A stretch of 64,000 nucleotides of DNA from an uncultured Prevotellaceae bacterium (GTDB taxonomy: Bacteria > Bacteroidota > Bacteroidia > Bacteroidales > Bacteroidaceae). Below the pieces are notes generated by a model. That model did not search any database, had not been told where the DNA came from, and worked only from the letters and a program-made list of their open reading frames with translations. The position numbers and the translations under genes were made by a program. The stretch is from NCBI GenBank assembly GCA_947166345.1, contig CAMVDU010000007.1, forward strand, positions 18,799 to 82,798, given 5' to 3'. Below, one piece after another: positions 1-8,947 of this stretch. Each line of letters starts with the position of its first letter. The stretch's first letter is position 1.

Positions 1-38
1 CAATGGCCTTTACGGGCGTGCGCCTGTTCCATCATTAA
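1..38 (+). CDS. possible 3' end of a truncated upstream gene
   Basis: One forward frame is open from the window edge to a TAA at 36-38 and ends in the residues TGVRLFHH. The next gene starts 13 nt later, the usual spacing in an operon, so this may be the tail of a preceding gene. Twelve codons are too few for identification, and the two other forward frames are also open here, so the call rests on position only. Confidence 0.3.
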   Translation, partial: MAFTGVRLFHH

Positions 39-51
39 TTTTTTTGAAATT

Positions 52-252
52 ATGGCACACTCGGACGACGATTTTCAGAGCATCCTTGAGAACGGTATTT
101 CGTTTGGCAGGGGAGGTGAACGCAAAGACCCCAACGAGGGCAAGGTGAAGACCAAGGCCAAGAAGAAAAAGTACATCACAGGGGCTCATGGCAGCGGATC
201 GGCACGCCAGAAGGCCAAGTACCGTGAGCAGCGTGCTAATCGCAAACACTAA
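52..252 (+). CDS. small basic protein of unknown function
   Basis: A 66-residue protein with an acidic N-terminus (HSDDDFQSILENG) and a strongly basic second half rich in Lys and Arg (KTKAKKKK, ARQKAKYREQRANRKH). It has no signal peptide or membrane segment. The composition suggests a nucleic-acid- or ribosome-associated protein. The KKKKYITGAHGSG segment faintly recalls the short basic bTHX ribosomal proteins, but the match is too weak to use that name. It precedes the DEAD-box helicase by 60 nt on the same strand and may be co-transcribed with it. Confidence 0.6.
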   Translation: MAHSDDDFQSILENGISFGRGGERKDPNEGKVKTKAKKKKYITGAHGSGSARQKAKYREQRANRKH

Positions 253-312
253 TCAAGGACCGTTGGCGCAGAGCCAATGGTCCATTGTCAGCATCAAAAA
301 ATAGAAAAGCCT

Positions 313-2145
313 ATGAAATCATTTGAAGAACTGGGCGTCAGCCCTGAGATCATACAGGCCATCCAGGAGATGGGTTTTATGCAACCCATGCCCGTACAGG
401 AGGCCGTAATCCCCTTCCTTCTTGAAGACCGCAAGGACGTGATAGCCCTGGCCCAGACGGGTACAGGCAAGACCGCTGCCTTCGGCATACCCCTGCTACA
501 GAGACTCGAGTTGAAGGCTAAGGAGCCAACAGCCCTTGTGCTCAGTCCCACCCGTGAGCTCTGTCTGCAGATTACTGACGACCTGCGCGACTTTGCCAAG
601 TATATGGATGGCATCCATGTGGAGGCCGTCTATGGCGGTGCTGCCATCGAACCGCAGATTCGTGCTCTGAAGAAGGGTGTCAACATCATTGTGGCTACGC
701 CTGGTCGTCTTATCGACCTGAAGAACCGCGGCTTTGCGCAGCTGGACCATGTGACCAATATCGTGCTCGACGAGGCCGACGAGATGCTCAATATGGGCTT
801 CTCGGATGCCATCAACGAGATTTTCGAGTCGTTGCCTGCAGAGCACAACACGCTGATGTTCTCTGCCACGATGAGTCGTGAGGTGGAGAAGATTGCCAAG
901 AAATATCTGCACGACTACGAGGAGATTGTGGTGGGCTCGCGCAACGAAGGTGCCGAGAACGTGAACCACATCTATTATATGGTACACGCGAAGGACAAGT
1001 ACCTGGCCCTGAAGCGTATCGTCGATTACTATCCCAAGATTTTCGCCATTATCTTCTGTCGGACGAAGCTGGAGACGCAGGAGGTGGCCGACAAGCTCAT
1101 CAAGGACGGCTATAATGCTGAGTCGCTGCATGGCGACCTGGCACAGCAGCAGCGCGACCTGACGATGCAGAAGTTCCGTCAGCACCTGACGCAGTTGCTC
1201 GTGGCGACTGACGTTGCTGCCCGTGGTCTCGATGTCGATGACCTGACGCACGTCATCAACTACGGTCTGCCTGATGACATCGAGAACTACACCCACCGTT
1301 CAGGTCGTACGGGTCGTGCCGGCAAGAAAGGTACTTCCATCAGCATCGTCCACTCCAAGGAGAAACACAAGATCCGTAATATCGAGAAAGAGATTGGCAA
1401 GCAGTTTGTGGAGGCCGAGATACCCAGGGCCGAGGATATCTGCAAGAAACAGCTCTACAAGGTGATGGACGAGATTGTGAAGACTGACGTAAACGACGAT
1501 GAAATCGCACCTTTTATACAGGATATCAACCGTTACTTCGAGTATATCGACAAGGACGAGCTCATCAAGAAGATCGTGAGCCGTGAGTTTGGTCGCTTCC
1601 TCGTTTACTATGCCGATGCCCCCGAAATAGAAAAGCCCGTTGCCGAAAAGTCTGGGAAATCCGGTAAATCTGGCCAAACGGACAAGCAGAAGCGTATGAA
1701 CAAGGCCCAGAAAGGCTATGCACGCCTGTTCATCAACCTGGGTAAGCGCGACGGCTTCTATCCTGGCGAGCTCATGCAGACGCTCAACCGCTATGTGGGC
1801 GGTCGTCAGGAGGTGGGTCATATCGATTTGCTCGACACCATCTCCTATTTCGAGGTGCCTGAGAAAGACGCCCGCAAGGTGATGACCCAGCTCACCGGCA
1901 TCCGCTACAAAGGGCGTGTGGTGCGCTGTAACGCCGAGGATGATAAGGCTAAGGCCAATGAGTCCTATAAGACTAATGAGTCCTATGGGTCCTATAGGAC
2001 CAATAAGGCCCATGAGCCCCAAAGGTCTCATAGAAAGGACGACTGGCGCGAGCTGATGAAGCCCCGTTCAAAGAAAGAGCTCAAGGGCGAGATCCCCGAC
2101 TTCTCAGAAGAAGGGTGGGCACGACGCAAACCCAAGAAGAAGTAA
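313..2145 (+). CDS. DEAD-box ATP-dependent RNA helicase with DbpA-type RNA-binding domain
   Basis: A cytoplasmic RNA helicase of 610 residues, probably acting in ribosome assembly or mRNA turnover. It shows the Q motif near the start (FEELG...PMPVQ), motif I AQTGTGKT at about 47-54, DEAD at about 153-156, the SAT motif near 184, and HRSGRTGRAG near 328. A DbpA-like RNA-binding domain follows at about 468-545 (GYARLFINLGKRDGFYP). The start at 313 (MKSFEEL) is preferred over an in-frame upstream GTG at 277, because the family begins just before the Q motif. The linkers are odd: an SGKSGKSG segment at 1648-1683, and a C-terminal segment at 1954-2034 encoded by nine consecutive nonamers. The choice among DeaD, RhlE and DbpA is not settled. 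Confidence 0.93.
   Translation: MKSFEELGVSPEIIQAIQEMGFMQPMPVQEAVIPFLLEDRKDVIALAQTGTGKTAAFGIPLLQRLELKAKEPTALVLSPTRELCLQITDDLRDFAKYMDGIHVEAVYGGAAIEPQIRALKKGVNIIVATPGRLIDLKNRGFAQLDHVTNIVLDEADEMLNMGFSDAINEIFESLPAEHNTLMFSATMSREVEKIAKKYLHDYEEIVVGSRNEGAENVNHIYYMVHAKDKYLALKRIVDYYPKIFAIIFCRTKLETQEVADKLIKDGYNAESLHGDLAQQQRDLTMQKFRQHLTQLLVATDVAARGLDVDDLTHVINYGLPDDIENYTHRSGRTGRAGKKGTSISIVHSKEKHKIRNIEKEIGKQFVEAEIPRAEDICKKQLYKVMDEIVKTDVNDDEIAPFIQDINRYFEYIDKDELIKKIVSREFGRFLVYYADAPEIEKPVAEKSGKSGKSGQTDKQKRMNKAQKGYARLFINLGKRDGFYPGELMQTLNRYVGGRQEVGHIDLLDTISYFEVPEKDARKVMTQLTGIRYKGRVVRCNAEDDKAKANESYKTNESYGSYRTNKAHEPQRSHRKDDWRELMKPRSKKELKGEIPDFSEEGWARRKPKKK
1954..2034 (+). repeat. in-frame nonamer tract inside the helicase gene
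   Basis: Nine consecutive 9-bp words (such as TCCTATAAG, TCCTATGGG, TCCTATAGG, GCCCATGAG) lie exactly in the reading frame and encode triplets like SYK, SYG, SYR and AHE in the C-terminal linker. The same word type occurs in spacers at 21144, 34200 and 40432. Nine is a multiple of three, so the tract does not break the frame. Confidence 0.85.
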
Positions 2146-2182
2146 AAAAAAGAATGAAGGCTTTGTTCCTTCATTCTTTTTT
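2146..2182. terminator. bidirectional intrinsic terminator
   Basis: A perfect 15-bp stem (2146-2160 with 2168-2182) has a 7-nt loop CTTTGTT, an A-run on the left and a T-run on the right. It lies directly after the helicase stop codon and before the converging end of speA, so it can stop transcription from both sides. Confidence 0.9.
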
Positions 2183-2215
2183 ATTCTCTCATTTTTTCAT
2201 TTTTTTATTCTTTCA

Positions 2216-4108
2216 TTATTCCAGATACGTGTAGCCGTAGAGACCGCTACGGTAGTTGGAAAGGAACTCCTTTCCTTCTTCGAGGGTGATCTTACCCTCC
2301 TTGACACTCTTGGTTACCCAGATTTCCAGCTGGCGTACAAGTTTCTTGGGGTTGTACTGCACGTACTCGAGTACTTCCTCTACGGTCTCGCCGTCGAAGA
2401 TCTGGTCTATGTGGTAATGACCGTCCTTCACGGAGACGTGGACGGCTGTGGTGTCGCCAAAGAGGTTGTGCATATCGCCCAGAATCTCCTGATAGGCTCC
2501 TACGAGGAAGACGCCGAGATAGTAGTTCTCGTTTCTCTTCAGACTGTGGACGGGCAGCGAGTGGGAGTTGTGGCGGTTGGTCACGAAATTGGCTATCTTT
2601 CCGTCAGAGTCGCAAGTGATGTCCTGAATGGTGGCATTGCGCGTAGGACGCTCGTCGAGGCGCTGGATGGGCATGATGGGGAACATCTGGTCGATGGCCC
2701 ATGAGTCGGGCAGCGACTGGAATAGCGAGAAGTTGCAGAAGTACTTGTCTGCCAGCAGTTTGTCGATGTTCATGAGTTCCTCGGGAATGTGCTTCAGGTT
2801 CTTGGCCAGCGCGTGGATCTCGTGGCAGACGCTCCAGTACATAGCCTCGATCTCGGCACGTGTCTTCAGGTCAACGATGCCGTGTGAGAACAGGTCGAGC
2901 ACCTCCTCGCGTATCTGTTCGGCATCGTGCCAGTCCTCAAGGACGTTGCGTGGCGAGAGGTTGTCCCATATCTCGTAGAGGTCTTTCACCAGCTGGTGGG
3001 AGTTCTCGTCGGGCTCAAACTCCTCGGGCATCTCGGGCAGCGAGGCCGTCTCCAGCACGTCGATGACGAGCACGGAGTGGTGGGCAGCCAGCGAGCGTCC
3101 GCTCTCAGTGATGATGTTGGGGTGGGGGATATTGTTCTTGTTGGCAGCATCTACGAAGGTGTAGATACAGTCGTTGACATATTCCTGAATAGAGTAGTTG
3201 ACAGAGCTCTCGCTGGACGGTGAGCGTGTGCCGTCGTAATCGACGCCCAGTCCGCCGCCACAGTCCACGAAATCGACGTTGTAGCCCATCTTGTGCAGCT
3301 GGATATAGAACTGCGAGGCTTCGCGCAGGGCCGTCTGGATGCGGCGTATCTTGGTGATCTGTGAGCCGATGTGGAAGTGGATGAGGCGCAGGCAGTCGCG
3401 CATGTCCTTCTTGTCGAGCATCTCGAGGGCCTCCAGCAGTTCGGCACTGGTGAGTCCGAACTTCGAGGCATCGCCACCGCTCTCTTCCCACTTGCCGCTG
3501 CCGCTGCTGGCCAGCTTGATGCGGATGCCGATATTGGGGCGCACACCCAATTTCTTGGCCTCGCGGGCTATCAGTTCGAGTTCGTTGAGTTTTTCAACGA
3601 CAATAAAGATATGCTTGCCCATCTTCTGAGCTAGCAGGGCCAGTTCGATGTATCCCTGGTCTTTGTAGCCGTTGCAGACAATGATAGAGTCGCTCTGGCA
3701 CTGAACGGCGATGACGGCGTGCAACTCGGGTTTGGAGCCTGCCTCTACGCCGAGGTTGAACTTGCGTCCGTGGGAGATGATCTCCTCGACGACGGGCTGC
3801 ATCTGGTTCACCTTGATGGGATATACCACGTAGTTCTCGCCCTTGTAGTCGTACTCCTCGGTGGCTTTCTTGAAACAGCTCCACGTCTTCTCGATACGGT
3901 TGTCAAGAATATCGGGGAAACGCAGCAGGACAGGCGCTGTGACATCGCGCAGCGACAACTCGTCCATCACCTCACGCAGGTCAATCTGCACATCGTCCTT
4001 GCAGGGTGTGACAAAGACATTTCCCTGGTTGTTGATGCCAAAATAGCTAGTGCCCCAACCGTTGATGTTGTACAACTCACGGGCATCGTCGATGGTCCAC
4101 TTTTTCAT
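2216..4108 (-). CDS. speA: biosynthetic arginine decarboxylase
   Basis: A PLP-dependent decarboxylase of 630 residues that converts arginine to agmatine, the entry to polyamine synthesis. It matches the length and layout of the biosynthetic SpeA family: an N-terminal TIM barrel with the PLP-binding lysine in VVYPIKVNQ (K99), HFHIGSQ near 245, GGGLGVDYDG, and the active-site cysteine motif CDSDGKI in the C-terminal half. Its start codon overlaps the aroK stop by 4 nt (ATGA), so it is translationally coupled as the last gene of the topA-aroK-speA operon. Confidence 0.95.
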   Translation of the reverse strand: MKKWTIDDARELYNINGWGTSYFGINNQGNVFVTPCKDDVQIDLREVMDELSLRDVTAPVLLRFPDILDNRIEKTWSCFKKATEEYDYKGENYVVYPIKVNQMQPVVEEIISHGRKFNLGVEAGSKPELHAVIAVQCQSDSIIVCNGYKDQGYIELALLAQKMGKHIFIVVEKLNELELIAREAKKLGVRPNIGIRIKLASSGSGKWEESGGDASKFGLTSAELLEALEMLDKKDMRDCLRLIHFHIGSQITKIRRIQTALREASQFYIQLHKMGYNVDFVDCGGGLGVDYDGTRSPSSESSVNYSIQEYVNDCIYTFVDAANKNNIPHPNIITESGRSLAAHHSVLVIDVLETASLPEMPEEFEPDENSHQLVKDLYEIWDNLSPRNVLEDWHDAEQIREEVLDLFSHGIVDLKTRAEIEAMYWSVCHEIHALAKNLKHIPEELMNIDKLLADKYFCNFSLFQSLPDSWAIDQMFPIMPIQRLDERPTRNATIQDITCDSDGKIANFVTNRHNSHSLPVHSLKRNENYYLGVFLVGAYQEILGDMHNLFGDTTAVHVSVKDGHYHIDQIFDGETVEEVLEYVQYNPKKLVRQLEIWVTKSVKEGKITLEEGKEFLSNYRSGLYGYTYLE

Positions 4109-4632
4109 AGGCTTAATTGTTCTTTCAGTTTCTCTATCGTTATCTTTATCTTTTCATAGTTGTCCATCAGGCTCACGTCGAGAACATGACGGGCCTTCAG
4201 GTAAAACTGTTCGCGGTAGTCCAGCTGTTCGCGGATGAAGGCGATGAGCTCGTCGGGATTCTTCCCCTTCAGCAGCGGGCGTTCGGTCTTTCCCATCAGA
4301 AGGTGCTTGTACAGCACCTCTGGCGAGGCTTTCAGATAGACTACCTCGCCCTGTTGGTTCATGTAGTCGATGTTATCGAAGAAGCAGGGCGTACCGCCGC
4401 CACAGCTGATGATGACATCCTCAAACTCGGCCACCTCGTGGAGCATGTTGTGCTCTATCTGGCGGAAGCCCTCTTCACCCACCTCGGCAAAGATCTCAGG
4501 CACCTTCTTGCGTCGACGGTTCTCAATGTACCAGTCGAGGTCGTAGAAGGTAAGGCCCAGCTCCTTGGAGAGTGCCTTGCCGACGGTGGTCTTGCCGGCA
4601 CCCATATAGCCGATGAGGATGATGCGTTTCAT
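4105..4632 (-). CDS. aroK: shikimate kinase
   Basis: A 175-residue kinase that phosphorylates shikimate with ATP in the chorismate pathway. It has Walker A GYMGAGKTTVG at the N-terminus, the substrate-binding DLDWYIE segment, the CGGGTPCF loop, and an LID-region arginine in KTERPLL. It lies 12 nt downstream of topA and overlaps speA. The other shikimate-pathway gene in the window, aroQ at 19289, is not linked to it. Confidence 0.94.
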   Translation of the reverse strand: MKRIILIGYMGAGKTTVGKALSKELGLTFYDLDWYIENRRRKKVPEIFAEVGEEGFRQIEHNMLHEVAEFEDVIISCGGGTPCFFDNIDYMNQQGEVVYLKASPEVLYKHLLMGKTERPLLKGKNPDELIAFIREQLDYREQFYLKARHVLDVSLMDNYEKIKITIEKLKEQLSL

Positions 4633-4644
4633 AGCTGAGAGCTG

Positions 4645-6957
4645 TTAGCTGTTGGCCTTGTTGACAATCTTCATGCACTCGTCAAAGGTGAGTTCCTTGG
4701 CATGGTCGTGCATATTCTTAGGTATGCGGTAGTTCTTGCCGTCATAGGACAGATAGGGTCCATAGCGACCGTTGAGCACCTCGAGTTTGGCATCTTCCTC
4801 GAAAGTCTTCAGGTGCTTCTGTTGATCCTCTTTGCGCTTGCTGTCAATCAGTTTCACAGCATCGGCGATGGTCACCGTCAAGGGATCAACGTCCTTGGGC
4901 AGCGACACATACTGCTTCTTGTGGAGGATATAGGGTCCGAAACGGCCAGCACCCACGTTGACAGGCTCGCCTTCGTACTCGCCCAGCATGCGTGGCAGAC
5001 GGAACAGTTCCAATGCCTCTTTGAGTGTGATGGACTCGATGCTCAGTTCCTTGGGCATGTGGGCAAAGACGGGTTTGTCCTTGTCGTCGGCAGTACCCAT
5101 CTGGATGACAGGTCCGAAGCGGCCGATCTTCACGAACACAGGACGCTTGGTGCGTGGGTCAACACCCAGTTCGCGTTCTCCGGCCTTGTGTTCTGAACGG
5201 GCATTGATGGTCTTCTCGACGGTAGGCTCGAACTTCTTGTAGAACGAGGTCATCATCTTCTCCCATATCTCTTTGCCGTCGGCGATGCGGTCGAAGCTCT
5301 GCTCAACCTTAGCGGTGAAGTTGTAGTCCATGATCTCAGGGAAATGCTCCATGAGGAAGTCGTTGACGACGATACCGATATCTGTAGGAATCAGCTTGCC
5401 TTTTTCAGAGCCGACCAGTTCCGTGCGGTGCTTCTCAGCGATCTGTTTTCCCTTCAGGGTGATGACGGCATACTGGTGTTCCTCGCCTTTCTTGTCGCCT
5501 TTCGCCACATACTCGCGCTGTTGGATGGTGGAGATGGTTGGCGCATAGGTAGAGGGACGACCGATGCCCAGCTCTTCGAGCTTATGCACGAGCGAGGCCT
5601 CAGTATAGCGCTGGGGACCAAGACTGAAACGCTCAGAGGCAATAATCTCACGACGGGTCAGTTCCTGACCTTTCTTCAGCGGGGGCAGAATGTGTACAAA
5701 CTCGTCGCGGTTCTCGTCTTCATCGTCCTGGGATTCGCGATAGACTTTCAGGAAACCGTCGAACTTCACAACCTCGCCAGTGGCGATGAAGAGTGGCTGT
5801 TCGCCGTCGGTTACAATCTTTATCTCTGCCGTTGTCTTCTCAATCTGGGCATCAGCCATCTGTGAGGCAGCCGTGCGTTTCCAGATGAGTTCGTAGAGAC
5901 GCTTCTCCTGGGCTGTACCTTCAATAGCGATGTTCTCCATATAGGTAGGACGGATGGCCTCGTGAGCCTCCTGAGCACCTTTCGAGGAGGTGTGATACTG
6001 GCGCACCTTGCTGTATTCTGGACCATAAAGCTCGCTGATCTTCTCCTTGGCAGCATTGATGCATAGGCCCGACAGGTTGACGGAGTCAGTACGCATATAC
6101 GTGATGCGTCCGCTCTCGTAAAGATGCTGGGCAATCATCATTGTCTGACTAACGGTGAAGCCCAGTTTGCGGGCAGCCTCCTGCTGGAGTGTCGATGTGG
6201 TGAAGGGAGGAGCAGGCGTGCGCTTCATGGGCTTCTTCTGAATGCTGGCTACGGTAAATGTAGCATCCTTGCACTGCTCGAGGAACTGCTCGGCCTCCTC
6301 GCGGGTCTGGAAACGCTGACTCAATGTGGCCTTCACCTCAGAAGCTGAACCATCGGCATTGGTGATGGCGAAGATACCATTCACGTTGTAGTAGCTCTCG
6401 CTCGTGAACGCCTGTATCTCGCGCTCGCGTTCCACTAACAATCGTACGGCCACGCTTTGCACGCGACCTGCTGACAGCTGGGGCTTCACCTTTCGCCACA
6501 GCACGGGCGACAGCTTAAAGCCTACCAGACGGTCCAGCACACGACGGGCCTGCTGGGCGTTCACCAGGTTCATGTCGAGTGTGCGAGGATGAGCGATAGC
6601 CTCTAAAATGGCGGGTTTCGTAATCTCGTGGAACACGATACGCTTGGTCTTCTCCTCATCCAGACCCAGCACCTCGCACAGGTGCCATGAAATGGCCTCT
6701 CCCTCGCGGTCTTCATCAGATGCGAGCCACACTTGCTGGGCTTTCTTGGCATTCGACTTCAGGTCGTTTACTACCTTCTGTTTCTCTTCGGGAATCTCAT
6801 ATTCGGGTTCCAGTGTTTTCTCGTCGATACTCAGTTCACGTTTTTTCAAATCGCGAATGTGTCCATAGCTCGACATCACCTTGTAGTCATTGCCTAGAAA
6901 TTTTTCAATTGTCTTGGCCTTAGCCGGTGACTCTACTATAACAAGATTTTTCTGCAT
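4645..6957 (-). CDS. topA: DNA topoisomerase I (type IA)
   Basis: A 770-residue enzyme that relaxes negative supercoils. It opens with the TOPRIM domain (VIVESPAKAKTIEKFLG; acidic cluster ASDEDREGEA) and carries the catalytic tyrosine in RITYMRTDS at about residue 285. Instead of zinc fingers, the C-terminus has three Topo_C repeat units recognisable by IGRFGPVIQ, AGRFGPYIL and NGRYGPYLS. The last codons (NKANS) and the spacer to aroK fall in a word-like tract (AACAGCT, AACAGCT, CTCAGCT on the minus strand). It is the first gene of the topA-aroK-speA operon. Confidence 0.97.
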   Translation of the reverse strand: MQKNLVIVESPAKAKTIEKFLGNDYKVMSSYGHIRDLKKRELSIDEKTLEPEYEIPEEKQKVVNDLKSNAKKAQQVWLASDEDREGEAISWHLCEVLGLDEEKTKRIVFHEITKPAILEAIAHPRTLDMNLVNAQQARRVLDRLVGFKLSPVLWRKVKPQLSAGRVQSVAVRLLVEREREIQAFTSESYYNVNGIFAITNADGSASEVKATLSQRFQTREEAEQFLEQCKDATFTVASIQKKPMKRTPAPPFTTSTLQQEAARKLGFTVSQTMMIAQHLYESGRITYMRTDSVNLSGLCINAAKEKISELYGPEYSKVRQYHTSSKGAQEAHEAIRPTYMENIAIEGTAQEKRLYELIWKRTAASQMADAQIEKTTAEIKIVTDGEQPLFIATGEVVKFDGFLKVYRESQDDEDENRDEFVHILPPLKKGQELTRREIIASERFSLGPQRYTEASLVHKLEELGIGRPSTYAPTISTIQQREYVAKGDKKGEEHQYAVITLKGKQIAEKHRTELVGSEKGKLIPTDIGIVVNDFLMEHFPEIMDYNFTAKVEQSFDRIADGKEIWEKMMTSFYKKFEPTVEKTINARSEHKAGERELGVDPRTKRPVFVKIGRFGPVIQMGTADDKDKPVFAHMPKELSIESITLKEALELFRLPRMLGEYEGEPVNVGAGRFGPYILHKKQYVSLPKDVDPLTVTIADAVKLIDSKRKEDQQKHLKTFEEDAKLEVLNGRYGPYLSYDGKNYRIPKNMHDHAKELTFDECMKIVNKANS

Positions 6958-7044
6958 ATTTTTTTTAATTCTTAATTCTTCTTTTTCATCTTATCGCATC
7001 TCTCATTTCAGGTCTTCCAACCGTCAGTTAAAAGATTCGGGGTG

Positions 7045-7052
7045 CAAAAGTA
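7045..7052 (-). promoter_or_regulatory. probable topA -7 box
   Basis: The minus strand reads TACTTTTG, a match to the Bacteroidetes -7 consensus TAnnTTTG, 88 nt upstream of the topA start. No TTTG is seen about 20 nt further upstream, so only the -7 element is supported. Confidence 0.5.
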
Positions 7053-7152
7053 CGCAAAAAGTTTGCTTCCACCTTATATATATAGCACAATTTTTAATTT
7101 CTTAACGTTTTACAAAAAAAAATGGTACAAAAGCCGTAAGTTTCAGTTTTTT

Positions 7153-7164
7153 TTGCCTATTTTT
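7153..7164 (+). promoter_or_regulatory. probable -7 box for the DUF2851 gene
   Basis: TATTTTTG around 7158-7165 matches TAnnTTTG and is followed about 15 nt later by the ATG at 7181, giving a very short leader. No clear -33 TTTG is present at the usual distance. The position supports the ATG at 7181 as the start rather than an in-frame TTG at 7163. Confidence 0.45.
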
Positions 7165-7180
7165 GCAGAAAAGTTTTCGT

Positions 7181-8488
7181 ATGGAACAACTGCTTCACTA
7201 CGTCTGGAAACATAAAATGCTGCCACTGAAGGCGCTTGAGACCACTGACGGCCGCATGGTGGAGATCATTGATCCTGGGTTGCACAACACCAATGCAGGG
7301 CCTGATTTCTTCAATGCGAAGGTAGTCATTAGTGGTACACTGTGGGTGGGCAATGTTGAGATTCACGACCGTTCGAGCGACTGGTATCTGCACAATCATC
7401 ATAAGGACGTGCGCTATGATAATGTGGTGTTGCACGTGGTGGGCGTTGCCGACAGAGACGTGCAGAATACACGAGGGGAGTACCTGCCACAACTAGTGTT
7501 GCCCGTACCTGCGACGGTGGCTGAGAACTACCGCCAGCTGCTGTCAACAGACAAGTATCCGCCCTGCTACCGCATTATCCCTCAGCTGACCCTTCTGACA
7601 GTACATTCGTGGATGGCTGCCCTGCAGACAGAACGACTGGAACAGAAGACCAAGGCTATCGAGAAAAGAGCCCAGTTGTGTAACGGATCGTGGGAAGATG
7701 CTTACTTCGTGACGCTGGCACGAAACTATGGTTTCGGCATCAATGGTGATGCTTTTGAACACTGGGCTATGCATGTGCCATTGCATGCTGTTGACAAGCA
7801 CCGTGACGATCTGTTTCAGATAGAGGCCATCTTCATGGGGCAGGCGGGACTGCTGAAACCCGATGGCATCCCAGAGCATCTGCGTGCACAGGCAGTGGCT
7901 GATAATTATTATCAGAAACTGTGCCGTGAATACCAATATCTGGCCCATAAATTCTCGATGGAACCGATCAATTTTTCTCTTTGGCGGTTCCTCAGACTGC
8001 GTCCGCAGAACTTCCCACACATCCGCATCTCGCAGTTGGCCAATCTTTACTACGAACGGAGGGCAGGCTTGAGCCGATTGCTGGAATGTGAGACGGTAGA
8101 TGCGCTTCGTAGCCTCTTGCAAACGCACGTCACTCCTTATTGGGAGACCCACTACTCTTTTGGGAATGAGAGTCCGCATAACACTAAGTTTTTGTCGGTT
8201 TCATCGATAGACTTACTAACCATCAATACAGCCATCCCCATGCTCTTTGCCATGGGACGACATCGACAGAAAGAGGAGTGGTGTGACCGTGCTTTTGATT
8301 TCCTGGAAAAGTTGAAAGCTGAGAAGAATCATATCATCACGATGTGGCAGGAGTGTGGTCTGCAGGTGAAAACAGCAGGTGACAGTCAGGCTCTCATTCA
8401 ACTGAAAAAAGAATACTGCGACCGTCGGGATTGTCTGCGCTGTCGCATAGGCTATGAATATTTGCGAGCTCCCCATCACAATGAATGA
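7181..8488 (+). CDS. DUF2851 family protein
   Basis: A 435-residue cytoplasmic protein of the DUF2851 family, typical of Bacteroidetes. Recognised by the N-terminal block MEQLLHYVWKHKMLPL, DPGLHNTNAGPDFFNA, GNVEIHDRSSDW and the C-terminal Cys-rich end CDRRDCLRCRIGYEYL. The function is not established. The conserved Asp, Asn, His and Glu in the first 70 residues hint at an enzyme. The ATG at 7181 is chosen because the family starts there and because the -7 box lies over the upstream TTG. It heads a rightward group with the thioesterase (27 nt) and dprA. Confidence 0.85.
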   Translation: MEQLLHYVWKHKMLPLKALETTDGRMVEIIDPGLHNTNAGPDFFNAKVVISGTLWVGNVEIHDRSSDWYLHNHHKDVRYDNVVLHVVGVADRDVQNTRGEYLPQLVLPVPATVAENYRQLLSTDKYPPCYRIIPQLTLLTVHSWMAALQTERLEQKTKAIEKRAQLCNGSWEDAYFVTLARNYGFGINGDAFEHWAMHVPLHAVDKHRDDLFQIEAIFMGQAGLLKPDGIPEHLRAQAVADNYYQKLCREYQYLAHKFSMEPINFSLWRFLRLRPQNFPHIRISQLANLYYERRAGLSRLLECETVDALRSLLQTHVTPYWETHYSFGNESPHNTKFLSVSSIDLLTINTAIPMLFAMGRHRQKEEWCDRAFDFLEKLKAEKNHIITMWQECGLQVKTAGDSQALIQLKKEYCDRRDCLRCRIGYEYLRAPHHNE

Positions 8489-8515
8489 TCTTAATTCCAT
8501 AAATAACCCTTAGCA

Positions 8516-8917
8516 ATGAACAAATATATTTTTGAAACACGCATGGAAGTGCGTGATTACGAATGCGACATTGAAGGCATAGTCAATAATGCGCAGTATA
8601 TCCATTATTGTGAGCATACACGACATCTCTTCCTGAAGGAATGCGGACTGAGTTTTGCTGAGATGCACGAAAAAGGTGTTGACGCCGTTGTTGCCCGCAT
8701 GCAACTGCAATATAAGGTGCCTCTCCGTCCTGACGATGAGTTTATTTCCCGATTGAATCTGGTAAAAGAGGGCATCAAATATGTCTTCTATCAGGATATC
8801 TATCGGGCAAAGGACGAGCAGTTGTGTTTTCGTGGCAAGATAGAATTGGTATGCCTAGTCAATGGACGGTTGTCAAGCAGTCCTGACTATGATGCCGCCT
8901 TTGCCAAGTACCTATAA
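8516..8917 (+). CDS. acyl-CoA thioesterase, hotdog-fold (YbgC/FadM type)
   Basis: A 133-residue single-domain 4-hydroxybenzoyl-CoA-thioesterase-like protein. It shows the family signature VRDYECDIEGIVNNAQYIHY at residues 12-31, with the catalytic Asp in DIEGIVNN, followed by the central hotdog helix and the RPDDEFISRL strand. It is expected to hydrolyse an acyl-CoA thioester in the cytoplasm; the natural substrate cannot be read from the sequence. It lies between DUF2851 and dprA on the same strand. Confidence 0.88.
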   Translation: MNKYIFETRMEVRDYECDIEGIVNNAQYIHYCEHTRHLFLKECGLSFAEMHEKGVDAVVARMQLQYKVPLRPDDEFISRLNLVKEGIKYVFYQDIYRAKDEQLCFRGKIELVCLVNGRLSSSPDYDAAFAKYL

Positions 8918-8947
8918 CTATTACTTACTATTGCTCCCTTAAGACTA

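Noticed and set aside
52..252. naming the small basic protein bTHX (30S ribosomal protein Thx)
   Set aside because: Only a few scattered residues recall bTHX; length and N-terminus differ.
496..1296. 266-codon reverse-strand frame over the helicase gene
   Set aside because: Fully inside a clear DEAD-box helicase on the other strand; low-complexity His/Val/Leu composition typical of an antisense shadow.
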